A DNA stretch of 64,000 nt from Lichtheimia corymbifera B2541. Taxonomy: Eukaryota > Mucoromycota > Mucoromycetes > Mucorales > Lichtheimiaceae. The stretch lies in assembly GCA_000697475.1 (NCBI GenBank), contig JNEU01001162.1, forward strand, positions 62,001 to 126,000, read 5' to 3'. This document shows positions 1 to 11,143 of the stretch, piece after piece. The notes beneath the pieces were generated by a model, which saw nothing but the letters and a program-made list of their open reading frames with translations, was not told the DNA's origin and searched no databases. The translations under genes and the position numbers were made by a program. The stretch's first letter is position 1. Each line of letters starts with the position of its first letter.

Positions 1-972
1 GGTATTTATTATAGGTTCTTTGTGTAGTGTATTCTGGGACAACAAAGACGTCTCCAAGATCATGGCCATCAACGCTTCCAATGTATTTATATCCTCCATA
101 CGTGACAATGTTGCTGATGTAAGTCATCCTCAAGGAAAGGTCACTATGTCACTCAATTAATTAATCATGTAATAGACCACTCTTTCTATACATGCATCAC
201 ACGACAACGCACTCCAAAATGCTGCATGGAATCCGCATGATCCTGAATCCATCATCACAACGGCCGGCACTTGCCTTGCAGGATGGGATTTGAGATCCAA
301 CAAGCAAACATTCGCTCGAAATGATGCCCACAAAAGCACCATTCGTGCTGTTGATTGCAATGCGAACAAGCCGCATCATGTTGCTACTGGTGGTGATGAT
401 GCACAAGTACATATATGGGATGTTCGGCAACTGGAGGAGCCATTGTTGACCGTGGATGGACATACACATTGGTAAGGATCACAAGATATGCATGCGACAA
501 TGAGCAACGTTATTCATTGTTTTCTGAAATATGGCTCAAGGGTTTGGTCTGTCGCCTTCAACAAGTTCCATGATCAATTACTACTGTCGTCTGGGTCCGA
601 TACCTTGGTGAATTTACATAATGTGGTGTCAGTTTCCTCAGCATCTTATCTTGGAAGCGGTCATAGCGAGGGCAGCGATGATAAGGAAGCGGGACAAGAA
701 GACAACGATGATGACGATGATGATGGATGGGGAAGGTTAGTATGACAATGAATTCATTCATTCATGATGAAACAGGAGATGCTGATGTCTCTTTCTACAG
801 GCATCACCCCACGGATGGATTAATATGCACATTCGATCAGCACGAAGATAGCGTCTATTCGGTTGCCTGGAGCCCTGCTGATACCTGGACATTTGCATCG
901 TTATCTTATGCAGGCCGTGTAGTCATTAGCCAAGTCCCTGTTGAGGAGAAATTTAAAATCCTTGGTGTATAA
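1..972 (+). CDS. EIPR1: EARP/GARP-interacting WD40 protein EIPR1 (TSSC1), 5' end missing
   Basis: WD40 propeller protein that works with the GARP/EARP tethering complexes in endosome-to-Golgi recycling. Only the C-terminal part lies in the window. Exons read as 15-118, 176-471, 541-735 and 801-972, and all phases agree. WD repeats are visible ([38 protein letters not shown]), separated by an acidic run of Asp before GWG. The order of an acidic linker, HEDSVY..W and the closing FASLSY.GR is characteristic of EIPR1/TSSC1 rather than a generic WD40 protein. The stop codon lies 9 bases from the stop of the convergent gene on the other strand. Vps51, a subunit of the complexes EIPR1 binds, is encoded at 53.9-56.9 kb. 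Confidence 0.85.
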
Positions 973-981
973 TACAAAATC

Positions 982-2361
982 TTATTTGTGGACAAAGTAA
1001 TCTACCCTAGGATCAGTGTATGGGGATATGTAAAAGGGTCTGGAGGCAATATCATTTTGCTGCGGTTGCGAGTGATGGATAACCCGTTCTTGCTTATCTT
1101 GTCGATATCGCTCTTCATTCGTCGAGGATATAGCATACATTGTGCAGAATGAATAAAGCTTGAGGATAGCAATGAAATGTATGAAAATGATCCAAAACGG
1201 CAAATAAAGGACATCCGCTGGTTGACGCGTAAAATGTGGGAGCAATTCCATGGCGCATGATAGTAGAATCCACAGGATGTAGGCCACCAAAATTACCCAT
1301 GCAGGTACGGGATACGCAGTGATTAATCCAAGTTGTTGTATTTGCCTACCTAAGAAAGCAATCACGGTAGCGAATATAAAAAGCAAAACAAATGGATCAA
1401 GCATTCCACTAAGCATAACAAGTGCTGTGTATGGATGTCGACACCAAATGCGGCGTGTAACAAATAATGACAGGAGGTCTGAGCGTAATGCGGATCTTGA
1501 ATAATGCAGCATCAACCTGACGAAACAGCGATCATGGGTGCATGAGCGTGAAATCAAAGCGTCCTCCTCCTCGCATATTTGACTATGAGTGTTCCATCCA
1601 TGCGTTATCATCCATCGCCAAATATGATGTTTTGCATCAGCAAAGCCCTGCAATGGTTTCCCAAACCATAGATCATGCTTAAAAGTTTCTTGGAAACTGG
1701 GGTCTTTCAGAATGACCGTACGATAAGCTGGTATGCTGTCCCAAATGGTCGTTGTGCCACCATCGATATGCGTTGATGCTGCAGCTTCACAATTGGATAC
1801 GCTAGCGTGAAAACGTTCCATCATATTCCATACGCTTTGGAAATCACCCTTCTCATGTGCTGAAGCTGACGTGATATCAACTGCACCGATCTTCAAATCT
1901 TCAAAGCAAGTCAAGATCCAATTTAGAACACTTGGCTTCCATGTCATTTTTTGGTCGCCAAAGACAATAATGTCCGTTGTCACTGCCTTTATACCCTCAA
2001 GGAACCGCTCGCGCATGTCGCTTTGAGGCATTGTGATCACCCGTAGTTGCTTTTGTTCGTTCGCTATCATTTCCAATGACCCATCCACTGCGGTTTCCTC
2101 TGTGACAATAATAACTTGTTTTACGTAGCATGACAACCAGCATTGAATGACTGGTTTAGGGATCATTTTTGTACTCGTGGTCGACACGAGAATCGTGACA
2201 TTTTGTGCAGCCTTGTATGTCGGTGTAGGAGTGGGCTTGTGCGGCTTGTAAAGGAACCAGGCATACACTTTGATCATACACCAGAAACCACGACACACGC
2301 AAAAAGTGGCCGACAGCAAGAGCAACGGAATAAAGCAATCGCCTTCAGCTAAATGCACCAT
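982..2361 (-). CDS. GT2-family (Cps1/hyaluronan-synthase-like) glycosyltransferase with degenerate catalytic motifs
   Basis: Intronless 459-residue membrane protein starting at a true ATG. It has one N-terminal hydrophobic segment (about residues 9-36), a cytosolic GT2-like domain, and three C-terminal membrane segments (about 311-337, 350-374, 383-410). Family landmarks are present: HGWNTHSQ near 254 and a RSD..SLF..R.IW..HPYTA block at 293-313, as in fungal Cps1-type synthases. The catalytic positions look wrong: the DxD region reads FGDQ (134-137), the acceptor-site GDD region reads FADA (240-243), and the (Q/R)xxRW region reads LHYSR (285-289). It may be a non-catalytic or divergent paralogue. 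Family membership is fairly sure; substrate and activity are unknown. It is convergent with EIPR1. Confidence 0.7.
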   Translation of the reverse strand: MVHLAEGDCFIPLLLLSATFCVCRGFWCMIKVYAWFLYKPHKPTPTPTYKAAQNVTILVSTTSTKMIPKPVIQCWLSCYVKQVIIVTEETAVDGSLEMIANEQKQLRVITMPQSDMRERFLEGIKAVTTDIIVFGDQKMTWKPSVLNWILTCFEDLKIGAVDITSASAHEKGDFQSVWNMMERFHASVSNCEAAASTHIDGGTTTIWDSIPAYRTVILKDPSFQETFKHDLWFGKPLQGFADAKHHIWRWMITHGWNTHSQICEEEDALISRSCTHDRCFVRLMLHYSRSALRSDLLSLFVTRRIWCRHPYTALVMLSGMLDPFVLLFIFATVIAFLGRQIQQLGLITAYPVPAWVILVAYILWILLSCAMELLPHFTRQPADVLYLPFWIIFIHFIAILKLYSFCTMYAISSTNEERYRQDKQERVIHHSQPQQNDIASRPFYISPYTDPRVDYFVHK

Positions 2362-2599
2362 TTTAACGTGTCAAGAGAAGAAAGAAATGTAAAAGCGACA
2401 TGTTCTCTGTAGCCATCATGACAACAATAAAGCTGCATTGTTATGATAGAGTCACTTTTAAAAACAAAAAAGCACGACACAGTGTATATATTTGTGGCAA
2501 TGGTATCACATTCTGTTATCCTTTTACTTCAAGATGCAATAATGGGTCGGGGGAATCCTACTACTACTCGAGAGGTATATTCTAAGCAAAATACAAAGC

Positions 2600-4821
2600 T
2601 TAAGTAACGACAGGATAAGCATTAGAAATGGGTATGAGACTTACATTCTTTTCGCAGTGCTGCTTGACTTGTTCAAATACTTTGAGCATCTTGCGTCTTG
2701 CACCCAAAGCAGCAACGCCCTTTGCACTCAATTGTTCATCGTCCAGTCGGATCATATCTTGCCACTTCATGGATTCAAAGATGGAGTTGTATTTGTGGAG
2801 ACGTAAGCTTCTCAACCAAGCAGGGATATCTTTCAAAGAAGGCAAAATGAGCATGTTTACGTATTCCAATGTCACCAAGATATATCTACCTTGCAGCAGC
2901 TCCATGTCAACAGCATCCGTATACTTTTTTTCCTTTCCTCCTGATCCACCTCCACCGCCACGTTGACCATGAGATTTCTTTCTATTCTGGTTGTTGTTGT
3001 TGTTGTAACGAGAGTGATGGTGTTGTTGTTGGTGACGACGTGCACTGACATTGGAAGATTCGCTGTGGTCGCTTAGATAATCATAATCTGGATCTTGTAA
3101 ACGGTCGTTAGGATTGAGATATCTTCCAAACCCGTTAGCAGTTGGTGGATGACGTGGGCTACGTGTCGCTTCCCAATAGGGAGAAAGAGTTGCCGAGTTG
3201 GATGAGCTTGGAACAGGAGACGATCTCAAAGCATGGGCACTACTGGTGCTTGTACTCTTTTGTGGCAAGGGACCAGCCCCATCACGTGCTGCAGCAGCAT
3301 CATCGTCATCATACATTGACAGCACAATGTCAGCTACTTGTTGACGTTCATCGGTTTCAGGGATGGTGTCGTTGTTGTTATTGTTATTGTTGTCGCTTGT
3401 TGTTTGTCCACCGCGTCGACGAGGAAAGCGTGCAGTATCTTCACTAAGCAGGACATTTCTGGAAGATCCCCAATTGCCACCACTGAGTACGCTTGGCACA
3501 TGTTGATCGATATCAGAGGCCGAATTGGGTCGTTCGATTGTCTTGCCACGTTCACTAAAAGTGCTTACTGTGGGTGAAAGTGCTCCCCATGTTGGTGCAG
3601 TTTCAGCCGAAGATGTTCCTCCCAATCCAAAAGACCAATTTGAGATATCTGCTGATTTGGGTCGACCACCACCAGCAGCACCGCTTGCAACCATTCCACC
3701 GGCTTGTTTGAATGACCATCCACCACCATTATTATTGAATATGGAAGAAAGATCGCCACCTTCAATGACTGAACGAGGTCGATTCATTGTTGATGCACTC
3801 TGGGGTCGAAGTCGAGGTTGTGGCATAAATACATCATCCATGAATCCACTGGCAGCTGGTGTTGTAGATCTTTGAGCTGTCAAGTAATCTGCGCCGTAGC
3901 TTCGAAGTAGTTGCTGTTCATCCGCTTCTCCAAATGCAAATGAGTGACGATCTACATCTGTACGACCTGCTGCTGTTGCACCACCTTGGTGACGTGGCTG
4001 TTGTTGTCGTCGATATGTTCTTGATGATAAGAGTTTCTGATTCGCCTCAAGCTCAGCCTTAGCCATGGCACCTGCCAGTTGAGTTTGCATCATATCAGCT
4101 ATAATAACAACATGTCAGTCTAGCGATAGACAAAGGAGAGAGAGGAGCAGGAGGAGTTGCCCACCATACACTTACACTTTTCAGGATGAGCTGGTGACAG
4201 GAGAGATCCAACTGGGTCCTTCTTAGCCATTTGTTGCAGCACAGTGATAAAGAAACGGATTTGGACTTGGCTAGAATGTTGTAATAGGCTGTACACCATT
4301 GCCGTACGCTCAGCTTCATTCAGGCACATAAACCACTGATCGACATGATTCATCTCGTCCTTGAAACGAGTATCCAGACTAGCTGATGCCATACTTTCAA
4401 GGTTCTGCTCATACTCTTGAAGATCCTCAAACCATTTATCAAGTGCTTCAGCTATAATAATGTCCATGTCAGTAATAAAACCCACTGTATAAGGAGTACA
4501 ACGGGAGAAAAGCTTACTCTCGGGTGACATGAAGTTCTCTGGCCTGATAACCTCGGATAAAGGCCGTGCATTGCGTTGTTGAAGAGTGGATGCCCTTGCA
4601 GATGCTGATGTTGGTTTGCTTGAGCCAGTGGATGAGGGTGGTCGAAGGGAGGATGAGCAAGATTTTGCAGGAACGCTTGTCATTTCGTTGGGTATTGGCC
4701 CACTACCACCACGCGTGGAAGAAGAGGAAGGAGTAGCACCACCGGAAGCATTGGAGTTGAGTAATGGAGTAAATGCGTCGACCAGTGGGGATCGTGGATA
4801 ACTGGCTTGTGTAGACGACAT
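2600..4821 (-). CDS. VTS1: Vts1/Smaug-type SAM-domain RNA-binding protein
   Basis: Post-transcriptional regulator. Vts1/Smaug proteins bind short stem-loops in mRNAs and recruit deadenylation. Exons 4821-4518, 4451-4176 and 4098-2600 give 692 residues. The N-terminal third carries the conserved Vts1 helical region ([50 protein letters not shown]). The middle is long, low-complexity and rich in Asn, Gln and Ser. The SAM domain lies near residues 612-673 ([31 protein letters not shown]), with the basic KGV.ALGARRK surface that contacts RNA in this family. Start: first ATG in frame, after a long untranslated leader. The domain order matches yeast Vts1. Confidence 0.92.
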
Positions 4822-6345
4822 GAGCGTCGAAAGAACAAAGAAACACAAAAAGGGGAAAAGACCAAAGTTTCACAAGGGAGAAGTAATCAAGGAAACTAAA
4901 TGCACGCCTGCAATGAATGACATTGAACATAATAAAACTATCATTATTTATTACTCGAACAAGGTTGGATCTGCCAAGTGATTATCATTTTCATTGTGAA
5001 GATATGGATCGAAGAAAGGATGGCTCCGGCTTGAGCGAAGCCTGAAACAGTGAACCATCCATTTATGCCAAAAATTATGCGCTCGATATGTCTTGATTGC
5101 CATACCGCAAGGGCCAATAGAGCCCTTGTCGCATGGAGCGTGCCCACAAGTGACACACACCTCGCAACGCGCCCTTTTTTACCTTTTCAAGTGCGGCCTT
5201 CTTAGGCTTGTTATCATGCCGTATGACACATCCAATCAACTTGTGGTTGCCAATCACATCCTATATTTGATAATGCAATCTCTGTTCTTTATACGATTGA
5301 AGTCATCTTGGCTTCATGTATAGTTGTAATGATCTCATGCATCTCTTGCACGTCGTGTGTGTTGGTTTATTTAACATGTTGATTAAAACCTTGTAGGTTT
5401 TCAATTACCCATTAACGCAGCTGCAGCAGGTTTGCCTTGATAATACTCATAAACACGAAATCTTAGAATACACATGGTGCTTCCTATCCTAATATTGCAC
5501 ACCATTACACCTTCAAATATCCAACATATACCAATTCTTTCTATCATTGTAATGGAGAAACTTTGGCCCATGTAAGGACTTGTTGCATAGCCAATACACA
5601 TGTGGCATGTGAAGGTGATGCAGCGGGAGGCGTTGAAGGCAAGTCAACGAGGAAAAAGAACACCAATGACCCAGCACAACGTAACCTCTGTCTCCATATT
5701 TATGCGGGTATCTTCAGCTCCACAGTCAGCTGAAATCAAATGGCCGGCCGGTATCTTTTTTATTGATAACCATAAAAAGACAATTTTCTGTCTATGGGTT
5801 GTTAATGTTCTCGGAAATAGAGTTAATATGGTTTGTCAAGATGGGTCTGTGAAACTTTTGGGGGAGGGGGTCAAGAGTATTCTTCCCACATCAAAGAGAG
5901 ATAATAGCAGTAGTAGTAGCAGTAGTAAAAGATGATAATCATCAGCAAACGATCATCATCAACCTTATCGGGCTTTTAGTGGAATGTTGCAATGTTAAAT
6001 TGTTGTACAGAAAGGTGGAGAAAAGAGAGAGAGAGAGAGAGTGCTTATGTGGCTCAGCAAAGAAAGATAACACAGTAGTATATCGACCATGGCAGCAAAA
6101 GGTAAGCTGGGGAAAAGATAGGCACTAACTGGCTGTGGGAAGAAATGACATAGTTTGGACATACAATTCCGACTCATACCGTGTTGTGCTTGGGTATCTG
6201 GATTAGTGGGTTGTGGTTGAATTGATGATGTTGGCTGCATTTGGTCATGTCCATCGCTTTATTCATTTTTCATTTCCCCGCACCCCGCATCATTTCATTT
6301 GTCTCATCTCTTTTTTACTTTCTTCATCTTCATCTTCATTCTCCT
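4822..6345. other. Intergenic, no supportable gene
   Basis: About 1.5 kb between the Vts1 start and the PH-domain gene. A short Cys-containing frame on the minus strand (about 5257-4944) cannot be joined into a convincing gene. A (GA)n tract lies at 6023-6040 and a C/T-rich stretch at 6290-6345 precedes the next coding region. Confidence 0.6.
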
Positions 6346-7410
6346 ATGCATAGGACTCATACCCATAGCAGTGCCAGCAGCAGTAGCAGCATTAATGGCA
6401 CTGAGCCAAGCGATACATCTACTACAACATCTCCTCGTCGTTCAAACTCCTTAGACTTCCCTGCTCATTCCACGGGTAAACGCTCTATTGTCAACACTCT
6501 CATTCACCCATCAGCAAAAAGTGATCCTGCATCAGGCACTCCTTTCCTCCCTTCCACCATTCCTCCACCCGAAATCAACGACCCAGCGTTGTTCAGACCG
6601 GATTATGGGAGAGCTACAGTCAACGTGGTATGGCGTTATTGCGCTATCCGTGGATGGTTGACCAAGCATACACCACCCACATATTCATTCTCCAAGACAC
6701 GCAAAATGCGATATATTGTACTGGCCGATCGTATGATTTACGCCTTCAAAACAGAATCACCAACACCTTTTTATCGCGAGTTTTTGGAGTTGTCAGCTGA
6801 TACCAACGTATTTGTGACCGATCGTTTCCCTGGAGTGTTATACTGCATCGCAGTCAACAAGCGTAGCAAGACTTGGTATTTGCAATGTGAAGATGCTCAT
6901 ACAATGAAACTATGGCTCGATCGTCTTAAACGTACATTGGGATGGTTACGCGCCAACCGAGAATCATCAGGGATCGTCACCTTACAACGCCTATCAGAAG
7001 TCCCAACAGAACATGATCAGCTTATCAACAACGTTACTAGCTCCTCATCTGAGAGTGTCACATCATCTTTATCATCGCCTACATTTTCACCCACTCAAAA
7101 GAATACCCTGAGAATGTCAGGCTCCGTGGATGGGGAGGAAGAGGATAATAGCGATTACTCAACACAATGGAATCATCATGCACCGACAACGACGACATCG
7201 CCACAACAAGATTTGTATTATGCAAATGAATACGATGGATGGGAACCTCCTCGAACATCTTCTCTTCCACCTCCACCTCCACCTCCTCATCGTTATCACC
7301 CACGTTCACAACGCACTCTTTCTTCACCTCATCCTTCCATTCTACCACCACCACAACGTCCACCACCTACAACTGCACCTCCACCTCCACCTCCTCTATT
7401 GCAGCAGTAA
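6346..7410 (+). CDS. PH-domain protein
   Basis: Predicted 354-residue protein with one pleckstrin-homology domain at about residues 93-200 (AIRGWLTKH, RKMRYIVLADRMIYAFK, KTWYLQCEDAHTMKLWLDRL, ending in the invariant-type Trp of the C-terminal helix). PH domains bind phosphoinositides or proteins and place their host at membranes. The N-terminus is Ser/Thr-rich; the C-terminus is proline-rich, with runs of up to eight Pro that could bind SH3 domains. Start is uncertain: the frame is open upstream, but the ATG at 6346 sits in a pyrimidine-rich stretch ending ..TATGCATAG, which could also be a 3' splice site, so an upstream first exon is possible. No closer family recognised. Confidence 0.7.
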   Translation: MHRTHTHSSASSSSSINGTEPSDTSTTTSPRRSNSLDFPAHSTGKRSIVNTLIHPSAKSDPASGTPFLPSTIPPPEINDPALFRPDYGRATVNVVWRYCAIRGWLTKHTPPTYSFSKTRKMRYIVLADRMIYAFKTESPTPFYREFLELSADTNVFVTDRFPGVLYCIAVNKRSKTWYLQCEDAHTMKLWLDRLKRTLGWLRANRESSGIVTLQRLSEVPTEHDQLINNVTSSSSESVTSSLSSPTFSPTQKNTLRMSGSVDGEEEDNSDYSTQWNHHAPTTTTSPQQDLYYANEYDGWEPPRTSSLPPPPPPPHRYHPRSQRTLSSPHPSILPPPQRPPPTTAPPPPPPLLQQ

Positions 7411-10400
7411 CCATTCTTATTATTACTTTTTATTATCACAAAACTGCTCCCTTGTACGATAAGTTATGTTTTGTGTAGTATATGCATCATCCCCCAAAAT
7501 AAACAATACCCCCTCCTTGTACATTCATCCACATACAAACAAAAAAAGAGATATCATCAGCATCACATTGATTATCATTCTTCATCTTCAGTATACAATA
7601 AAGAGTACACATCAACCATTCTTCTATGACCTTTTCAGCTACCAATATCATTGCTATGCTTCGTAAAGAGACCACTGCTTGTAGTTTCCACGGCATGGCG
7701 CAGTAAAAGGCAAGCGACCTGCCCATTTTAGCCAATTCCTCTTTGTTATTTGATAAACACAATGCACTACAGCCATACATTATGCAAGGAGGTTTCAATC
7801 ACTGGTCGGCGTTATTCCCTTTTCAAACTATAAAGTTATTACAAGTCATGCGATACATATATCATGGATACAAATCCATTGTTGATCATCAGATTACCCG
7901 TTGCTATGCCAATGGATCGCCACCTTGAAGCTGCTCTTGGTCATTTGGCTCATATCATGTATCGACTTGTTATTTAGCTAATCAACTCTATAACATTGTA
8001 TCTGAGTGTATTCGATGTCGGGTACGATGGCCGTATATGGCAAAGCACATGGCAACTTCAATTACAGGATGAATGCTTGCCCGACTACAGGACCACCAAA
8101 AGACATATTTTTAGACCAATGGATCCGATCAAGAGGGTAGTCGAATGACTGACGATGGCGTGCTGTGTTTGTAAATCTGGTTCCAGTCAGAAGGTTCTCC
8201 ATTTGTTAGTGCCTTTTTGTTTCCGTGTACACGTATCACTGCGGAGAAGTGAGCGACGCATCGACCATCCTCATTGTTACTAGAATTCCATCAAGTACCC
8301 ATACATACCATTACTTTTTGCTCTTTGTCTAAAAGAATGAGCCATGTATATATTGAACATCAGATAATGAACATGCACGATCTGCAAGGAGATAAAGTTG
8401 ATTGCTACAAAGAAAACGCGGATTTCATTATGAGAATTGATTTGCTAGGATTCAGGTCGCTCGATCGGGAAGATGAGACACAGGCCATTTTAATCTAAGG
8501 AATGCCAAAAATAACATTTTGCCGCTCAGGCACCACGGCACCCTCCGCGATTGGATCTCGAACACATTTTTCCCGAAGTATATAGCACCACAACACCAGC
8601 TGAGTGCATTCATGATCATTATACCGTGGCATTGTATATTAGCAGCTCTCGTGACTTATGCATGAGGATGACAGCTATGGTTACAAAGGACGATCATTAA
8701 GAACAAAACGACAACCGAATTCCCCCGAATTCATTGTGTGAATGTGTGTTGCATGTTGATGATAGTTTGTAGCAGCAACAACCACTGCTTGGCGCGCGGA
8801 CTACTTTTCACATATAGATCGTCACGCATGACGCCACAAGCAGCAACACAACATGCTTTGTCCTGCTATATTCTTTTGATACCGACTGTGCCGATGCATA
8901 AACATGCATGACGGCATGGACCGATAATGTGTGTGATGAACATCTTGCAGCATCTTGCGTCCTTTTTCCTTGGTTTCTTTTTGATCTATGCTATGACAAA
9001 CACCCCCCCTTTTTTTCACTTGTCTCTCAGCAAAAACCATGCTAAAGATTTCATATTCAGCCTTCCCAAAAGCAGTGCACGTGCTCCAGTGGTATAACAA
9101 TCGCGGCTGTAACGGCGCGCATACCAGTAAATAGGTATAAGCATAACCTGTGCTTCGCTGTATTTTTTCTTTTCAAGGGTAAGGTGCTATTATTCTTACG
9201 ACACGCTTTTCCAAAAGCGACTCCAAAAGCAGACAGCTGACCATGGTTGTGGCGTCATTGGAATAAACCATATAACTTTCCATGAGAGAAAGTGTAAACC
9301 AAGGACGGCAAGAGCGATAATTAGATGGGATGAGGGAGAATATGGTAAAGAGAGAATGCGGATGATCTGGGGTGGAGGTTGGCTTACGCGTCAAAAAAGA
9401 GTCCGCAGTGCGTGTGCAACATGGATAGTGGGGTCATGTGCGTTGTCCATTCTTTTCGCTTGTTGCAACACAAAGGATTACAATGAACAAACGCTCACCA
9501 AAGTTGCACATACGCAGCATCATCCATTTTTACGTTTGCAAACTGGGTGTGATCATGTGTCCCACGCCTGCTTTTGACTGATCACCCCTCCTCATCGGTA
9601 TCGGCATAAGGGTAATATGGTTTCACCGCTATTCAGGGGTCCATAACATCATCCCTCCTTTTTCTCTCGTGGTCGAAAACAATGGCGACCGATGCCATTG
9701 CGCCATTTTCTTGGTTGAACGTACATATATGTTTCATATTGCGCTTATTCTTCAACCCCCCTGCATCGGAAAAGAAAAGCATTCGTTTGAATTATGCTTA
9801 TGGTGTTTGCACACAAGGAGCACAGTGGGAAAGAAATTCCAAGCAAGAAAAGCACATGAAAATACCTTCGCTTCAAGGCACAAGCCAGGTGCGGATGCAC
9901 ATTTACCATTACTATCTTTGCTCTCATGTGGTATATCCTACTCACCTTACGTGCAGCACACATAGTGCGCTAATGTGGTAACATATCCGTTACCATCATC
10001 ATCGTGTGGTTTTTTTTTTTTTTTTTTCACTCTCATGATGGAATCATGCTTATACAGAAATTTATCACCATTGCAACCCAGTGAAACATGATTATCCTGG
10101 GTCCCTGATTTTTATTTGCAGACATCGGAAGAGATAAGTCATATAAAAAAGCTATAGTAAACATGAATAGCCAAGAAAACAAGTGATAAGGTAAAAAAGG
10201 GTCATCAGTAATAATATCGTTGTAAAGTGATGGATCTGTGCCATATAATCCAGAAGAGTAACTTTCCACCATTACAGGTGTTTCAGGATTAGGTAAAGGA
10301 TCTTCATCCTCAAAATGGTAATCAGATCAATGAGTTTAAAACCACAACGTGCATCGTTTCCCAAGTGAGAAGCAGTGGGAGCATAGATCGCGGTCATCCG

Positions 10401-11143
10401 TGTGTGTGAAAAGTATCCATTACTGCTCGGAGCACGCTCCTTTCCCTTTGAAATTCCATCCTCTCCGCAAATGCCCACTTTTTTTTTTTTCCGAGAACAA
10501 TTGACAGGAAAGGAATACAATCTTGACAAGAGAAGGGGATCCCAGTGAACACGCCCTATCATAAAGTCATGAACTCAACTCAAAAATAAAATCACTTGAT
10601 GAGATGTTTGATATGCGGATTGCGGAACTGGCCACTTTTTTTGTGTATCGCCCATCACCGAAAAGCTGGGGGTTACAAAAGGGGATTGGAAAATGGCGGC
10701 AGCGGACTATGCTTCATCTGGATAAGCTGTGCGGATGGGGGGAGACCGAACGAATGGTACATGGACAAAGGGAGCGCGTCTATTGATGCCTGAATGTATC
10801 GTGAAACTTATTTTTCCGGACCAAAAAATAAGCTGCACCTTGGAATCTACAAGGTTACACGCTTTGCAAGCTTTTCCTTTTTATCTTCCCCTTGAGCCCA
10901 TTCTCACATTTTCTTTTCCATCTTTCACCACTCACTTTACATCCAGCTTACGCTGAACCCACCACCAATCCTCTTTTCCCTTTGTGCTCTTTCCTTTGGG
11001 TCAACGTCTTGACAGACCAATTCCAATCCCTTATCCCGCTCCCTTTCGTTTTTCAGCATTGTCTTATCCCCTTCAATCCTAGTTTTGTCGTATAAAGAAG
11101 ACCCAAATCACCATCCTATCCACGAACTCTACTCACATACACA
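7411..11143. other. Long gene-free region upstream of the homeodomain gene
   Basis: About 3.7 kb without a supportable coding gene, far longer than most gaps in the gene-dense parts of the window. It contains a poly-T tract near 10010-10027 and, just before the homeodomain start, a strongly C/T-rich stretch (about 10880-11080) of the kind found around fungal transcription starts. A minus-strand frame at 10326-10033 is open with a plausible acidic/proline composition but has no start, homology or splice context. Likely regulatory or untranslated sequence. Confidence 0.5.
10878..11090 (+). promoter_or_regulatory. Pyrimidine-rich promoter/leader of the homeodomain gene
   Basis: Long C/T-rich strand with runs such as CTTTTCCTTTTT and CTCTTTTCCCTTTG, ending about 55 bases before the ATG at 11144. 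Pyrimidine-rich blocks near transcription starts are common in fungi; the exact start cannot be seen. No clear TATA box. Confidence 0.4.

Noticed and set aside
4944..5257. Minus-strand frame with several Cys (CVTCGHAPCDKGSIGPCG)
   Set aside because: Needs a frame change between two pieces, has no ATG or clear splice pair, and matches no zinc-finger family I know.
5600..5935. Plus-strand frame of 111 codons
   Set aside because: No domain, ordinary intergenic composition, ends in an AGT repeat; probably chance.
9669..9981. Two overlapping plus-strand frames of about 100 codons
   Set aside because: Overlap in different frames, no recognised motif and no splice context.
10033..10326. Minus-strand frame with acidic/proline start (EDEDPLPNPETPVMVES)
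   Set aside because: Composition is protein-like, but there is no acceptor or start upstream and no homology; left as possible exon debris.
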